NCBI GenBank assembly: GCA_001917535.1
Contig: MNEF01000053.1
Span: 1-42,169, forward strand
From: Candidatus Rokubacteria bacterium 13_1_40CM_69_27
GTDB taxonomy: Bacteria; Methylomirabilota; Methylomirabilia; Rokubacteriales; CSP1-6
DNA length: 42,169 bases
Reading direction: 5' to 3'
Both the position numbers and the translations under genes were made by a program. Below are positions 7,040-14,991 of this stretch, in pieces. Each line of letters starts with the position of its first letter. The first letter of the stretch is position 1. The notes beneath the pieces are model-generated. The model was not told the DNA's origin, searched no databases, and saw only the letters and a list, made by a program, of their open reading frames with translations.

Positions 7040-8695
7040 TTACTCCGGGATTCCTGGGTAGTAGACGCGACGTTTGCCGCCATCGACCCGAGCCACGCCA
7101 GCTGACTCACGCTCGGGGTCGAACGCCAGCCGCGGGTGGCCAGCGCGGACGTCGGCCGAGTTGAGCGCCGCTTTGGTCTGCGGGGAGAGCTTGAGTTTCT
7201 CGCCCGTCAGAGGATCGGCCCAGGCCGAGAACGCGAGCACGAAGTACGAGATGGCCCAGCGCTCCTCGTCGTTCATCGAGTCGGCGAACGAGGGCATGGG
7301 GGTGCCGTCCAGTCCGAGCGTCATGGTGCGGTAGATGTCGGTGACATGGGAGCCGCCCTTGAACTGCCCCTTTGTAAAGTCCGCGGGGCGGATCGGGAAC
7401 TTGAAATCATCCTTGAGCTGATCGGCCGACGGCCCGTCGCCCCGGCCGGCATCGCCATGGCACTCCCAGCACTTGGCTTTCCCGTACAGCTGCTTTCCCC
7501 GCGCCAGGAGCTCGGGCGTGGCCGGCGGCGGTGTCGGGAGCACGATCGGTGGCTCCGGCTTTTCCTCCTTCCACCGCTTCGAGAAGGTCTTGAGGTACGT
7601 GATGACCGCGAGGCGTTCTTTGTCCGTGATCTCGTGCCACGTCGGCATCGCGGTCCAGCGGACGCCGCGTGTGATCGTGCGGAAGAGGTCGCCGTCGGTC
7701 GGCAGCGACCCCGACGGCGTCGTGCGGAACTTGAAGACCCCGATGGTGAAGTCGCGGGGCCGGGGAAAGAGGAAGGTGGCGGCGAGCCCGTTGCCGTCGC
7801 CCCTTCCCCCGTGGCAGCCGATGCAATGCTCCTCGAAGGCCTCCTTGCCATGGGCGACGAGGTCCTCGCTCTGAGGGATGCCCATCACGGACAGGGCCAC
7901 GTTCTGTGGCTCGAAGACCTCCCGCCACGCCCCGCGATTCGTGCCGAGCTTCTGGACGTATCTCACGAGCCCGACCAGCTCCTTCGTCGGGACCACCAGG
8001 AGCACAGACGTGAGGGCGGGCGGCTTGTCATTGAAGGGAGTCAGGTCGAGGATGGGCGTGCCGTCGATCGGGAGCTCGCCGTCGGGGCGCGGGCGGACAA
8101 ACGTCAGCCCCGTCTCGTTAGGGAAGAGCAGCACCGGCTTGTCCTTCCTCAGCGTGAAGTATCGCGATACGGCCGGCGGCGAAGCAAGTTCGAGCCCCTC
8201 GTTCACCTTGCGCACGGGAACCCGCGCCTGTTCGAAGAGCCACGTGAAGCTCGGCATGATGGAGTCGGGCACCACCAGCCGCGGATCCCAGTGATGGGCG
8301 TAGTGCCAGTCGTCGGCGTACTTGAGTCCCACGCGCGTCAGGTCCGGTCCGATGCGGCGGGTGGAAAAGAGATGGGGAAGGTCGAAGGCGTACTCGCCGG
8401 CCTCGGAGACCGGGCCCCACCGCAGCTCCTCGCCGGCGACCGGCCGCACGTACTGGCTGTGACAGTACCAGCACCCCTCGCGGATATACACCGCGCGCCC
8501 GAGCTTCTCGAGCGGCGTGTAATCGCTCGACTCGTACCGCACCCACTTGATGTCGCCGAGATCCGTCCGCACCGCGCGGCTGACCTGCTTGGTGCGGGAC
8601 TCGGGCAGGATGGCGGGGAGAAAGCCTTGAACGAACATCGCCAGCGTCACGAAGGCGAAGCCGGCCCCGACCGCCAGGGACGTGATCGATCTCAT
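7040..8695 (-). CDS. ccoO: Fused CcoO-CcoP trihaem cytochrome subunit of cbb3-type oxidase, cassette 1
   Basis: 551-aa protein. Residues 1-30 form a membrane helix. Residues 40-250 are a CcoO-type monohaem domain with YIREGCWYCHSQYVRPV (CXXCH at 75-79) and a candidate Met ligand in IMPSF. Two CcoP-like haem c domains follow: CIGCH at 291-295 with AMPTW, and CWECH at 409-413 with PMPSF. It would pass electrons from soluble donors to the CcoN active site. In most bacteria CcoO and CcoP are separate and CcoP carries its own N-terminal helix, which is missing here. ATG at 8695 is 16 bases after ccoN. The paralogue is at 15739-17388. Confidence 0.93.
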   Translation of the reverse strand: MRSITSLAVGAGFAFVTLAMFVQGFLPAILPESRTKQVSRAVRTDLGDIKWVRYESSDYTPLEKLGRAVYIREGCWYCHSQYVRPVAGEELRWGPVSEAGEYAFDLPHLFSTRRIGPDLTRVGLKYADDWHYAHHWDPRLVVPDSIMPSFTWLFEQARVPVRKVNEGLELASPPAVSRYFTLRKDKPVLLFPNETGLTFVRPRPDGELPIDGTPILDLTPFNDKPPALTSVLLVVPTKELVGLVRYVQKLGTNRGAWREVFEPQNVALSVMGIPQSEDLVAHGKEAFEEHCIGCHGGRGDGNGLAATFLFPRPRDFTIGVFKFRTTPSGSLPTDGDLFRTITRGVRWTAMPTWHEITDKERLAVITYLKTFSKRWKEEKPEPPIVLPTPPPATPELLARGKQLYGKAKCWECHGDAGRGDGPSADQLKDDFKFPIRPADFTKGQFKGGSHVTDIYRTMTLGLDGTPMPSFADSMNDEERWAISYFVLAFSAWADPLTGEKLKLSPQTKAALNSADVRAGHPRLAFDPERESAGVARVDGGKRRVYYPGIPE

Positions 8696-8711
8696 GGCCG
8701 GCGGTGGCTCC

Positions 8712-10067
8712 TCACGTCGACCGTCTGACCAGCGAGCTCTTCATCAGGGTGTAGACCACGAGCGACATGCCGAGGTCCATCGAGATCCCGGTGAAGGTTC
8801 TGACCCACCAGTACGGGCGGATCGCGGTGACCGTCTCCATGAACTCGCTCTGGGCCATCAGCATGAAGCCCTGCTGCAGCCCTTGCGCGCTGAGGACGAG
8901 CCCCATCGCCGAGATGCCGAGCGTGATGAGCCAGAACCCCCAGTTGACGAGCGTGAAGCTCCAGAGCTCCGAGCCCGTGATGCGCGGCCAGACATAGAGG
9001 GCGCCGGCGATGGCCCAGACCACGAAGGTGCCGAAGACGGTCAGGTGCGAGTGGGAAATCACGAAGTCCGTGAAGTGGGTCGGCTGCTGGAGCGCGCGCA
9101 ACGCCTCCAGGGAGCCCTGAAAGCACCCCAGGAGATACATGATGGAGCCGACGATCAGAAACTTGGCGGGGAGGTTCCGACTGAACTCTTGCCACTTGCC
9201 GATCATGGTGCCGAAGAAGTTCTGAAGCACCGTCCACACCGGAATGATCAGCATCATGGAGGAGACGATGGCGATCGTCTCGGCCCAGTCGGCGATCGGC
9301 GAGTAGAGGTAATGGTGAATGCCCACGAACGGATAGAAGAACGCCAGCGACCAGAAGCCGATCAGCGACAGCTTGTGGCTGTAGATCGGGTTCCGAACGC
9401 TGGCCGGGAGAAAGTAATAGATGAGGACATAGCCCGCCGGCGTGATCCAGAGCCCGACCACGTAATGGATGAACAACCCGTGCCAGGCCGCATTGTTGAT
9501 TCCGGGGATGTTGTAGGGGCCCACCATCAGGAGGACGAGGTTCACGTCCGTCCAGATGAAGGCGGCGATCAGGTACCAGAGCGACACGTACAGCGGCGTC
9601 TCTCGGCGGCGCTTGATCGTCATGAAGAATTGGATGGTCAGGAGAAGGAGCGATAAGAAGATGACGACGACGTTGATGAGTGGGAACTCGCCCGCCTCCC
9701 AGCCCCGGTTCCAGCCGGCAGCGAGGAGGATGACGGCCAGGGCGAGGTTCAGGTTCCAGACCCAGAGAAGCCCCCGGCTCCACTGCTCGTTCCAGAGCCG
9801 GACACCCGTGAGGCGGGGGACGATATAGTGGCAGAGGCCGATGAAGAGCGTCGAGAACGCGCCCCAGATCACGCCGTTGACGTGGATCGGACGGATGCGG
9901 CCGAAGGTGAGCCAGGGATGATTGCCGAGAAACTCGGGGTAGTTGAACTTGGTGGACATGATGACGCCCACCGTGGGGAAGAGCAGGAGCCAGAAGAACC
10001 CCCAGGCGAGCCACGCGCGGATCAGATCCCGGTCGATGACGTCGTCGTTCAGGTGCCGCGCGTCCAT
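8712..10067 (-). CDS. ccoN: cbb3-type cytochrome c oxidase subunit I, cassette 1
   Basis: Catalytic haem-copper oxidase subunit that reduces O2 to water, 451 aa with about 12 helices. All expected ligands are visible: low-spin haem His62 (RPIHVNG), CuB His201 (FIHYVVG), CuB His251-His252 (VGIHHYLYSP), and the haem-ligand pair His339/His341 (SHSHLTVFG). YYFLP at 217-221 carries the tyrosine that cbb3 oxidases cross-link. I chose ATG at 10067 because a strong AGGAGGT lies 7 bases upstream; the frame stays open to 10136. The gene follows soxYZ by 80 bases, with a hairpin between. Positions 9343-9449 are almost identical to ccoN2. Confidence 0.95.
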   Translation of the reverse strand: MDARHLNDDVIDRDLIRAWLAWGFFWLLLFPTVGVIMSTKFNYPEFLGNHPWLTFGRIRPIHVNGVIWGAFSTLFIGLCHYIVPRLTGVRLWNEQWSRGLLWVWNLNLALAVILLAAGWNRGWEAGEFPLINVVVIFLSLLLLTIQFFMTIKRRRETPLYVSLWYLIAAFIWTDVNLVLLMVGPYNIPGINNAAWHGLFIHYVVGLWITPAGYVLIYYFLPASVRNPIYSHKLSLIGFWSLAFFYPFVGIHHYLYSPIADWAETIAIVSSMMLIIPVWTVLQNFFGTMIGKWQEFSRNLPAKFLIVGSIMYLLGCFQGSLEALRALQQPTHFTDFVISHSHLTVFGTFVVWAIAGALYVWPRITGSELWSFTLVNWGFWLITLGISAMGLVLSAQGLQQGFMLMAQSEFMETVTAIRPYWWVRTFTGISMDLGMSLVVYTLMKSSLVRRST

Positions 10068-10124
10068 GATGGGCACCTCCTGAACCGGTCCGGTGCCGGC
10101 CATTCGCGGTCTCCTCTCCGGGCG

Positions 10125-10145
10125 TAGCGACGACAACAGTCGCTA
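10125..10145 (-). other. Hairpin between soxYZ and ccoN
   Basis: TAGCGAC (10125-10131) and GTCGCTA (10139-10145) form a perfect 7-bp stem with a 7-base loop, directly after the soxYZ stop. No T-run follows, so full termination is unlikely. It could mark an mRNA processing or stabilising site that separates expression of the donor module from the oxidase. Confidence 0.5.
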
Positions 10146-10147
10146 TA

Positions 10148-11014
10148 TCACGAGAAGTGGATCAGATGCGTGGCCTCGAAGCGCTGCCCGCGGTTGTTCG
10201 TGAGGACGACCCGAAGGAGGCCCTCACCGTGAGCCCGCAGCCTGAACGTGATGAGCGGGTTATCGCTGAGCGCCGAGGTCATCGTGAACTGGCTGATCCG
10301 CTCGTCTCGGTAGAATACGTGCATCCGGTTCAGGTAGAGGGGATCGGAGGCCTGGACGAACGTTCCCTCTCGGACCACCAAGCCCGTTCGGCTCGGATGC
10401 TTGATCTTGATCTGGACGTCGATCGTCTGGTCGGGGCTGATGCGGCCATCGGCGATCAACTGAGGTATCCGGATCGCTGGCGGGCCGATCTCGTCGGGAC
10501 CGGTGCGGCCGGGCGGCGGGGCGGTCCCCGCGCAGCCGCCCGCACCCTCGGGGATCGTGATGGACCGCGTGCTCTGCCACCGAGCATGGCGGCTGCACTC
10601 GGCCGTCGCCGAGATCTCGGAGGCGCCTTGATCCATCCGGATCTGAAAGGCGAGGTAGACCTGGCCGTTCAGCGGGGTGAAGTGGAACACGCCCTTCAGG
10701 GGAACGGGATCACGCTCGTTCATGACGCTGATGCTGGCGATGTAGTGACTGGGATCCATCGGATGGGACATCTCGACGACGACCGGGACCTTGGCCCCGT
10801 TGCTGGTGAAGGCCGGCGACCTGAGCCTCGGTAGATGGAGGCGCTCGAACGGCGGCAGCGCATCGGGATCATCGCCGCTCCGAGTCAGTTCGGAGCGAGC
10901 CCAGGCGCGCGACAGTGGCTCCGCCGCCACCAGCCCCGCGGCCGCCGAGACGAGCCCGAGAAACCTGCGTCGGACCAGTGGCTGCGGCCGCGGAGCCGGT
11001 TGTTGCCGATCCAT
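10148..11014 (-). CDS. Tat-exported SoxYZ fusion (sulfur-carrier-like) protein
   Basis: 288-aa protein. It starts with a Tat signal (LVRRRFLGLVSAAAGLVAA, residues 13-31), then a SoxY-like beta-sandwich ending in the carrier loop EGAGGCAG (Cys161), then a SoxZ-like domain (about 185-288, with SDNPLITFRLRAHGEG). In the Sox pathway the SoxY Cys holds the sulfur substrate while SoxA/X, SoxB and SoxCD act on it. The usual GGCGG loop is GGCAG here and is internal because SoxZ is fused behind it. ATG at 11014 was preferred to a TTG at 11029. Neighbours are a SoxA/TsdA-like cytochrome and a metallophosphoesterase. Alternative: the quinoprotein-dehydrogenase-associated SoxYZ-like family. Confidence 0.82.
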   Translation of the reverse strand: MDRQQPAPRPQPLVRRRFLGLVSAAAGLVAAEPLSRAWARSELTRSGDDPDALPPFERLHLPRLRSPAFTSNGAKVPVVVEMSHPMDPSHYIASISVMNERDPVPLKGVFHFTPLNGQVYLAFQIRMDQGASEISATAECSRHARWQSTRSITIPEGAGGCAGTAPPPGRTGPDEIGPPAIRIPQLIADGRISPDQTIDVQIKIKHPSRTGLVVREGTFVQASDPLYLNRMHVFYRDERISQFTMTSALSDNPLITFRLRAHGEGLLRVVLTNNRGQRFEATHLIHFS

Positions 11015-11032
11015 CGCCGACGCGGACAAGCC

Positions 11033-11494
11033 TCAGTGTCGGCCAGGGTCGAGCTTCGAGCCTTTGTTCGACCAGATGATGTACGTCTCCAGCGCCTTCA
11101 TGGCGTCGGAATCGGGATCGATCTTCACTCCCTCGTTTGGCTTCTCGATACACCAGTTGATCATGTCCCGGAGCGTGGCGAACTTGTTCATCTGCTCCTG
11201 GAACTTGGGGAACTCGTAGGGATGGTTGTCCGAGCCGAAGGGATGGCACATGGCGCAGGCCATCCCGGTCTTGGAGAGCGTGACGCCGAGCCGCTTCTCG
11301 GTGGCGCCATCGCCGTGGAAGAGCAGATCGCCGATCTTGACCTGCTCCATGAACACGTCTTCGAAGGCCTTGAGCTGGTCCGGCGTGTGCTTCTCCTTGT
11401 GGGCCAGCGCCCGGTCTCCGCTCGAGGTCGCGAGGAGAACCAGCACGCCGACGAAGACCCCTAGCGCCGTGCGCACGTATCGAGTCCTTTTCAT
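11033..11494 (-). CDS. Periplasmic monohaem c-type cytochrome, SoxA/TsdA-like
   Basis: 153-aa secreted protein: signal peptide at residues 1-31 (ending DRALAHKEK), one haem motif CAMCH at 80-84, then FATLRDMINWC with Cys115 and a helical end YIIWSNKGSKLDPGRH. The segment after the haem (leucine-Arg..INxC, then a D-S-x-x-M-K-A-L-E-x-Y-I helix) is the pattern seen in SoxA and TsdA, where a Cys in this place is an axial haem ligand. That role for Cys115 is inferred. ATG at 11494 has GGAGGGAGG upstream. It is placed between the phosphoesterase and SoxYZ, so it may take electrons from SoxYZ-bound substrate and pass them to the oxidase. Confidence 0.8.
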   Translation of the reverse strand: MKRTRYVRTALGVFVGVLVLLATSSGDRALAHKEKHTPDQLKAFEDVFMEQVKIGDLLFHGDGATEKRLGVTLSKTGMACAMCHPFGSDNHPYEFPKFQEQMNKFATLRDMINWCIEKPNEGVKIDPDSDAMKALETYIIWSNKGSKLDPGRH

Positions 11495-11532
11495 CGCCCT
11501 CCTCCCTCCGTGGGCGTGAGCCCAGCCGGTGA

Positions 11533-12759
11533 TCACTTGTAGGCGCCGTAGTACGGCCACTCGCGGTCGGCGATGCGCGGTTGGAGCATCTGATTGACGT
11601 TGTCCGCGCACCCGGAGTCCGCCGGGGCCTCGGCGAAGATGTCCTTGTCCTTGCGCCACATCACATACTGGTTCTCGATCTTCTCGGCCGCGGTCATCGT
11701 GAGCCTCGACCAGCCGACGCCGTCGAAGTGATCGCCCGGATCGACTCGCACCAGGCACCGGGTCAGCGCGGGCACGCCTTCCGGCGCGTAGGGCCACGTC
11801 CACGAGGTGGCGAGCATGCCGATCGACCGCATCTTCCCGACCTCGTTGTAGAGCACCTGGTGCGTGTGCCCGTGGATGTTGGTGACGCTGGTGTAGGGCT
11901 TGAGAACCTCGTGGACCTCGCGCCAGTCCCGCACCCAGAAGTTCCAGGGCGGATAGTATTCGTAGAGCGGGTTGTGGGTGAAGATGACCACGGGCTTGTT
12001 CTTGGGCCAGTTGGACAGCGTCTGGTTGAGCCACTGGAGCTGATCGCGGCCGACGCCAGCCCACGCGCCGGCCACCGAGCCGTCGAGCGTCGCCATGTGG
12101 CCCATCCGCTCCTTGGGCGTCATCTTCTTGGCGGTCCAGTAGTCGGGACCGCGGCTGACCGTGTCGAGTCCGACGAAGCGGACACCCTTGTGGTCGAACG
12201 CCCAGTTCGGCGGGCCGAAGAGCTGCTGCCACTTGGCCCCCATGTCCAGGTACCAGTCGTGCTCGCCCGGGATGAAGACTTTCCGGATGTGCACCTCCTT
12301 GAGAATGTCGTTGCCGAGACTCAGCTCGACGGGATCGCCGAGCTGGGCGAGGTCACCCCCGTGGATCAGGAAATCGGCCGGCGGCGACATCGCCTGCACT
12401 TCCTTGACCGCGCGGGTGGCCTTGTCGACGAAGCGCGTGTTGACGTTCTTGGGATAGAGGTGGTTGTCGGAGACCCAGGCGAACTTGAAGGTCTCGGCGC
12501 CGAACGCCAGGTCCAGGGTGTTGATGAGGGGAAACCACCCGTAGGTCGCCGCGCCCGCGGCCACCCCCGCCAGAAGCGATTTGTGAAGGAAAATGCGACG
12601 GGCGATCGAGAGTGAGGGGTCGGGGCGCTCGCCCGGTTTCCTCAACTCTGTGTCCATTTCCCGCCGCGTTCGCTGGATCTCGGAGCACGAGCGGGCCTTC
12701 CGCCACCAGGCCCTCCTGGCCTTTTCTCGGGCGAGCTCGAGTCGATCATGATCGTCCAC
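11533..12759 (-). CDS. Tat-exported calcineurin-like metallophosphoesterase
   Basis: 408-aa protein with a twin-arginine motif (ARRIFLHKSLLAG, RR at 54-55) and a two-metal phosphoesterase domain: SDNH, GGDLAQLGD, GEHD, FTHNP and IHGHTH. The usual GNHD motif reads GEHD. The best ribosome site (AAGGAGG, 12769-12775) points to GTG at 12759, which leaves an unusually long N-terminal region before the Tat signal; ATG at 12657 (374 aa) is the alternative. SoxB belongs to the same metal-dependent superfamily but is larger and has a 5'-nucleotidase C-domain that I do not see here, so this is not SoxB. It lies in one operon with SoxYZ and a SoxA-like cytochrome. Confidence 0.85.
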   Translation of the reverse strand: MDDHDRLELAREKARRAWWRKARSCSEIQRTRREMDTELRKPGERPDPSLSIARRIFLHKSLLAGVAAGAATYGWFPLINTLDLAFGAETFKFAWVSDNHLYPKNVNTRFVDKATRAVKEVQAMSPPADFLIHGGDLAQLGDPVELSLGNDILKEVHIRKVFIPGEHDWYLDMGAKWQQLFGPPNWAFDHKGVRFVGLDTVSRGPDYWTAKKMTPKERMGHMATLDGSVAGAWAGVGRDQLQWLNQTLSNWPKNKPVVIFTHNPLYEYYPPWNFWVRDWREVHEVLKPYTSVTNIHGHTHQVLYNEVGKMRSIGMLATSWTWPYAPEGVPALTRCLVRVDPGDHFDGVGWSRLTMTAAEKIENQYVMWRKDKDIFAEAPADSGCADNVNQMLQPRIADREWPYYGAYK

Positions 12760-12816
12760 TGCGGTCGCCTCCTTCCCACCGTTGAACAATCGTGCCGGAC
12801 GGAACCGAGTGACGCG

Positions 12817-13542
12817 TTACTTCTTCAGCTCCACCGTAACGGGCACCACCTCCTTCCCCTTCACGGTCACCGGGATCTCGATCTCCCCGGTGTACTCCTG
12901 CCACGCCACGAGCGTGTAGGAGCCCGAGGGGATGTTGTTGATCGTGAACGTGCCGTCCTTCGCGGTCACCGCATGGTAGGGGTTGTCCGCGACGTAGACC
13001 CAGCCGAGCATCCAGCCGTGGGCGTCGCACTCCACTCGGACGAGCCCCGACCTCTTGAGCGGCTTCTTGATCCGCTGGCCCTGGTTCGGCAACGCCACGT
13101 TGAAGGCCGTGAGTCTCCCGTAAAAACCGTGCGTGTTGTGCAAGACGGGATCCGAGTTGACGATCTCAAAGTCGCCCGCCGAGATGACCTGCACGTGCGG
13201 TTTGAAATCGCATTTGACGTTGTCGATGTGCGGGGTGGCCGAGCGCGTGTCCCAGGCCTTTCCCTTCTCGACATTTTTGAGATACACCACCGCGTCCTGG
13301 ACCGCCTGGTCGGGCCCGAGCAGAATCTGGTCCACCTCGCGCACGCCGCTGCCGCACACCTCACGATCCTTGGTGAGGATGACCTTTCGCGTGGCCGGCG
13401 GGCTCCCCTGAAAGAGCACCTTGCCTTTGATGGTTCCACCGTCGCTCACGGCCACGGCCTCATAGGGCAGCGCGGCGAAGGGCCAGCCGGCCACCGCGGC
13501 GGTGATCGCGAGCACCACCGGTGCCATCCTGGAAAGCTTCAT
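12817..13542 (-). CDS. Exported cupredoxin/carboxypeptidase-regulatory-like protein
   Basis: 241 aa with a signal peptide (about residues 1-25). A cupredoxin-like part has a possible type-1 copper set: HNTHGF, then VECDAHGWM (Cys, His three on, Met six on). The last 70 or so residues, beginning near VADNPYHAVTAKDGTFTINN, form a carboxypeptidase-regulatory-like beta-sandwich (TFTINNIPSGSYTLVAWQE). Such two-part proteins are often found beside periplasmic electron-transfer proteins; here it could carry electrons to CcoOP. Starts TTG 13545 and ATG 13542 are both possible; ATG was taken. It is 33 bases after the anti-sigma gene. Substrate or partner unknown. Confidence 0.78.
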   Translation of the reverse strand: MKLSRMAPVVLAITAAVAGWPFAALPYEAVAVSDGGTIKGKVLFQGSPPATRKVILTKDREVCGSGVREVDQILLGPDQAVQDAVVYLKNVEKGKAWDTRSATPHIDNVKCDFKPHVQVISAGDFEIVNSDPVLHNTHGFYGRLTAFNVALPNQGQRIKKPLKRSGLVRVECDAHGWMLGWVYVADNPYHAVTAKDGTFTINNIPSGSYTLVAWQEYTGEIEIPVTVKGKEVVPVTVELKK

Positions 13543-13575
13543 CAACCTCCTCTCCCTTCTGACGTGCGCCGGCGA

Positions 13576-14397
13576 TCAGAGGTGAGCCGACGGACGCGGC
13601 AAGGGCTCGAGCTTCTCATGCGGCGCATGGCACACCAAGCAGGCTCGGTCTCCGATCTCCGAGACGAGCGTGTAGCCGGCGCCCTGGGACCGCCAGATGA
13701 CCACGTCGTAGCCTCGGTGGCTGACCACCTTGAACCGGGGCTTGTCCTTCAAACGCAGTTGGCGGTAGGCCTCCTCCGGGATGATGAAGAGTGAAACGTT
13801 GTTGCCGTCGACTTGATATTCGAGGGCCGCCACCTCGACCTCTCGGAGATGGGAGATCCGCCCTCCGAGGAGCCGCAATCCCTCGGTCTTCAGATCGGGC
13901 AGGCTCACGTTGAAGGCGAGCCTTTTCCTGAACCACTCCTCGGCCGCCTTCGGCGACACGTCCTTGATGTCGGGCGGCAGGAGGTCGCGGACGAGTTTCT
14001 GGTGCTGTTCCACCGCAGCGTCCGTCAGTTCAGCGAGCGTGGTTCTGGTTCCGAGGTGCGACTGGAGCGCAACTCCTGCGCTCAATCCGATGGCGACGAG
14101 GAGTGCGGCTCCCACGCCGAGGGCGAGTCGCTTGAGCCAGCGCTGCGTGCGACCGGCGCGCTGCCCATGGACGAGATCCGGCAAGAGCGTCGCGACCTGC
14201 TCGCGGACCCGCTCCGGGGCTGGGTCCGGTCGCAACCGGTCCACGTATGTTTCCCGGAATGCGACCTCGAAGTCGACGAGCCGGCGGCATGCGCCACAGC
14301 GCGCCAGGTGCGCCTCGACCTGGTCTCGAAGCTCCGTGGCGAGCTCCCCGTCCACGTAGGGGAACAGCTTGGATTTCGCCGTATCACAGTCCATCAT
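13576..14397 (-). CDS. Membrane anti-sigma factor with periplasmic CXXCH haem motif
   Basis: 273-aa single-span protein. Residues 30-37 carry the zinc anti-sigma motif H-x3-C-x2-C (HLARCGAC), which in this family holds the ECF sigma factor. One helix (about 91-112) crosses the membrane. The periplasmic part has a conserved beta-rich region (RLLGGRISHLREVEVAALEY, then DGNNVSLFIIP and HRGYDVVIWR), familiar from other anti-sigma proteins. It then ends in GDRACLVCHAPHEKLEPL, a c-type haem motif at 253-257. Ordinary members do not have this. A haem there would let the protein sense redox state, a gas or the state of cytochrome maturation. It overlaps the sigma gene by 14 bases. ATG 14397 chosen; ATG 14394 possible. 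Confidence 0.88.
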   Translation of the reverse strand: MMDCDTAKSKLFPYVDGELATELRDQVEAHLARCGACRRLVDFEVAFRETYVDRLRPDPAPERVREQVATLLPDLVHGQRAGRTQRWLKRLALGVGAALLVAIGLSAGVALQSHLGTRTTLAELTDAAVEQHQKLVRDLLPPDIKDVSPKAAEEWFRKRLAFNVSLPDLKTEGLRLLGGRISHLREVEVAALEYQVDGNNVSLFIIPEEAYRQLRLKDKPRFKVVSHRGYDVVIWRSQGAGYTLVSEIGDRACLVCHAPHEKLEPLPRPSAHL

Positions 14398-14965
14398 TCC
14401 GCACGCCAATCCTGTTCTCGCCGGGCCGCTGGGCGGGCTCCACGAGATAGGTCCGGAGCAAGTTCCTGCCGCGATAGAGTCGCGACATGACCGTCCCGAC
14501 CGGGCGGCTGACGATCGTCGCTATGTCGCGATAGGAGAGACCCTCGATGTCGCGAAGCTCGACGATTTCCCTGAGCACAGGGGGCAGGTGGCGGATCGCT
14601 TCCCGAACCCGCTCGACCGTCTCGCGACGAACGAGGATGTCCTCGGGGGCGAGCGGGATAGAGCACAGGGGGTTTTCCATCGACACCACCGGCTCCGCTT
14701 CCTCCTCATCCCTCAGCGGCCTTTCCGAGGGCTGCCGCCGCCGCCGCCGTTGCCGGTCGATCTGGACATTCCTCATGATCGTGAAGATCCACGGCTTGAA
14801 GCTGAGCGACCGATCGAAGGTATGAAGGCCGTCGTAGGCGCGAACGAGGCTCTCCTGGAGCAGGTCCTCCGCATCCTCGGCCCGCCGCGTGAGGACGAGG
14901 GCGTAGTTGTACAGGGAATTGAGATACTTAGGGACAAGGTCTTGAAACTCGGATCCTCTGTCCAC
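14384..14965 (-). CDS. ECF-type RNA polymerase sigma factor
   Basis: 193 aa. Region 2 is seen in residues 12-78 (DAEDLLQESLVRAYDGLHTF, then FKPWIFTIMRNVQIDRQRR) and region 4 in residues 118-170 (LPPVLREIVELRDIEGLSYR, then DIATIVSRPVGTVMSRLYRG). No region 3, as expected for the ECF family. The linker is long and acidic (about residues 80-112). The start is GTG at 14965 with GAGGAG six bases upstream. It is the first gene of the leftward array and is coupled to the anti-sigma gene. A candidate ECF promoter (14999-15023) upstream suggests it may activate its own transcription together with the genes behind it. Confidence 0.95.
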   Translation of the reverse strand: MDRGSEFQDLVPKYLNSLYNYALVLTRRAEDAEDLLQESLVRAYDGLHTFDRSLSFKPWIFTIMRNVQIDRQRRRRRQPSERPLRDEEEAEPVVSMENPLCSIPLAPEDILVRRETVERVREAIRHLPPVLREIVELRDIEGLSYRDIATIVSRPVGTVMSRLYRGRNLLRTYLVEPAQRPGENRIGVRNDGL

Positions 14966-14991
14966 AGCTCTCCTCGCGCCTGACTTCCTAC

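Noticed and set aside
11533..12759. Assignment as SoxB
   Set aside because: The protein is shorter than SoxB, lacks the 5'-nucleotidase C-terminal domain and has a GEHD variant; only superfamily membership can be claimed.
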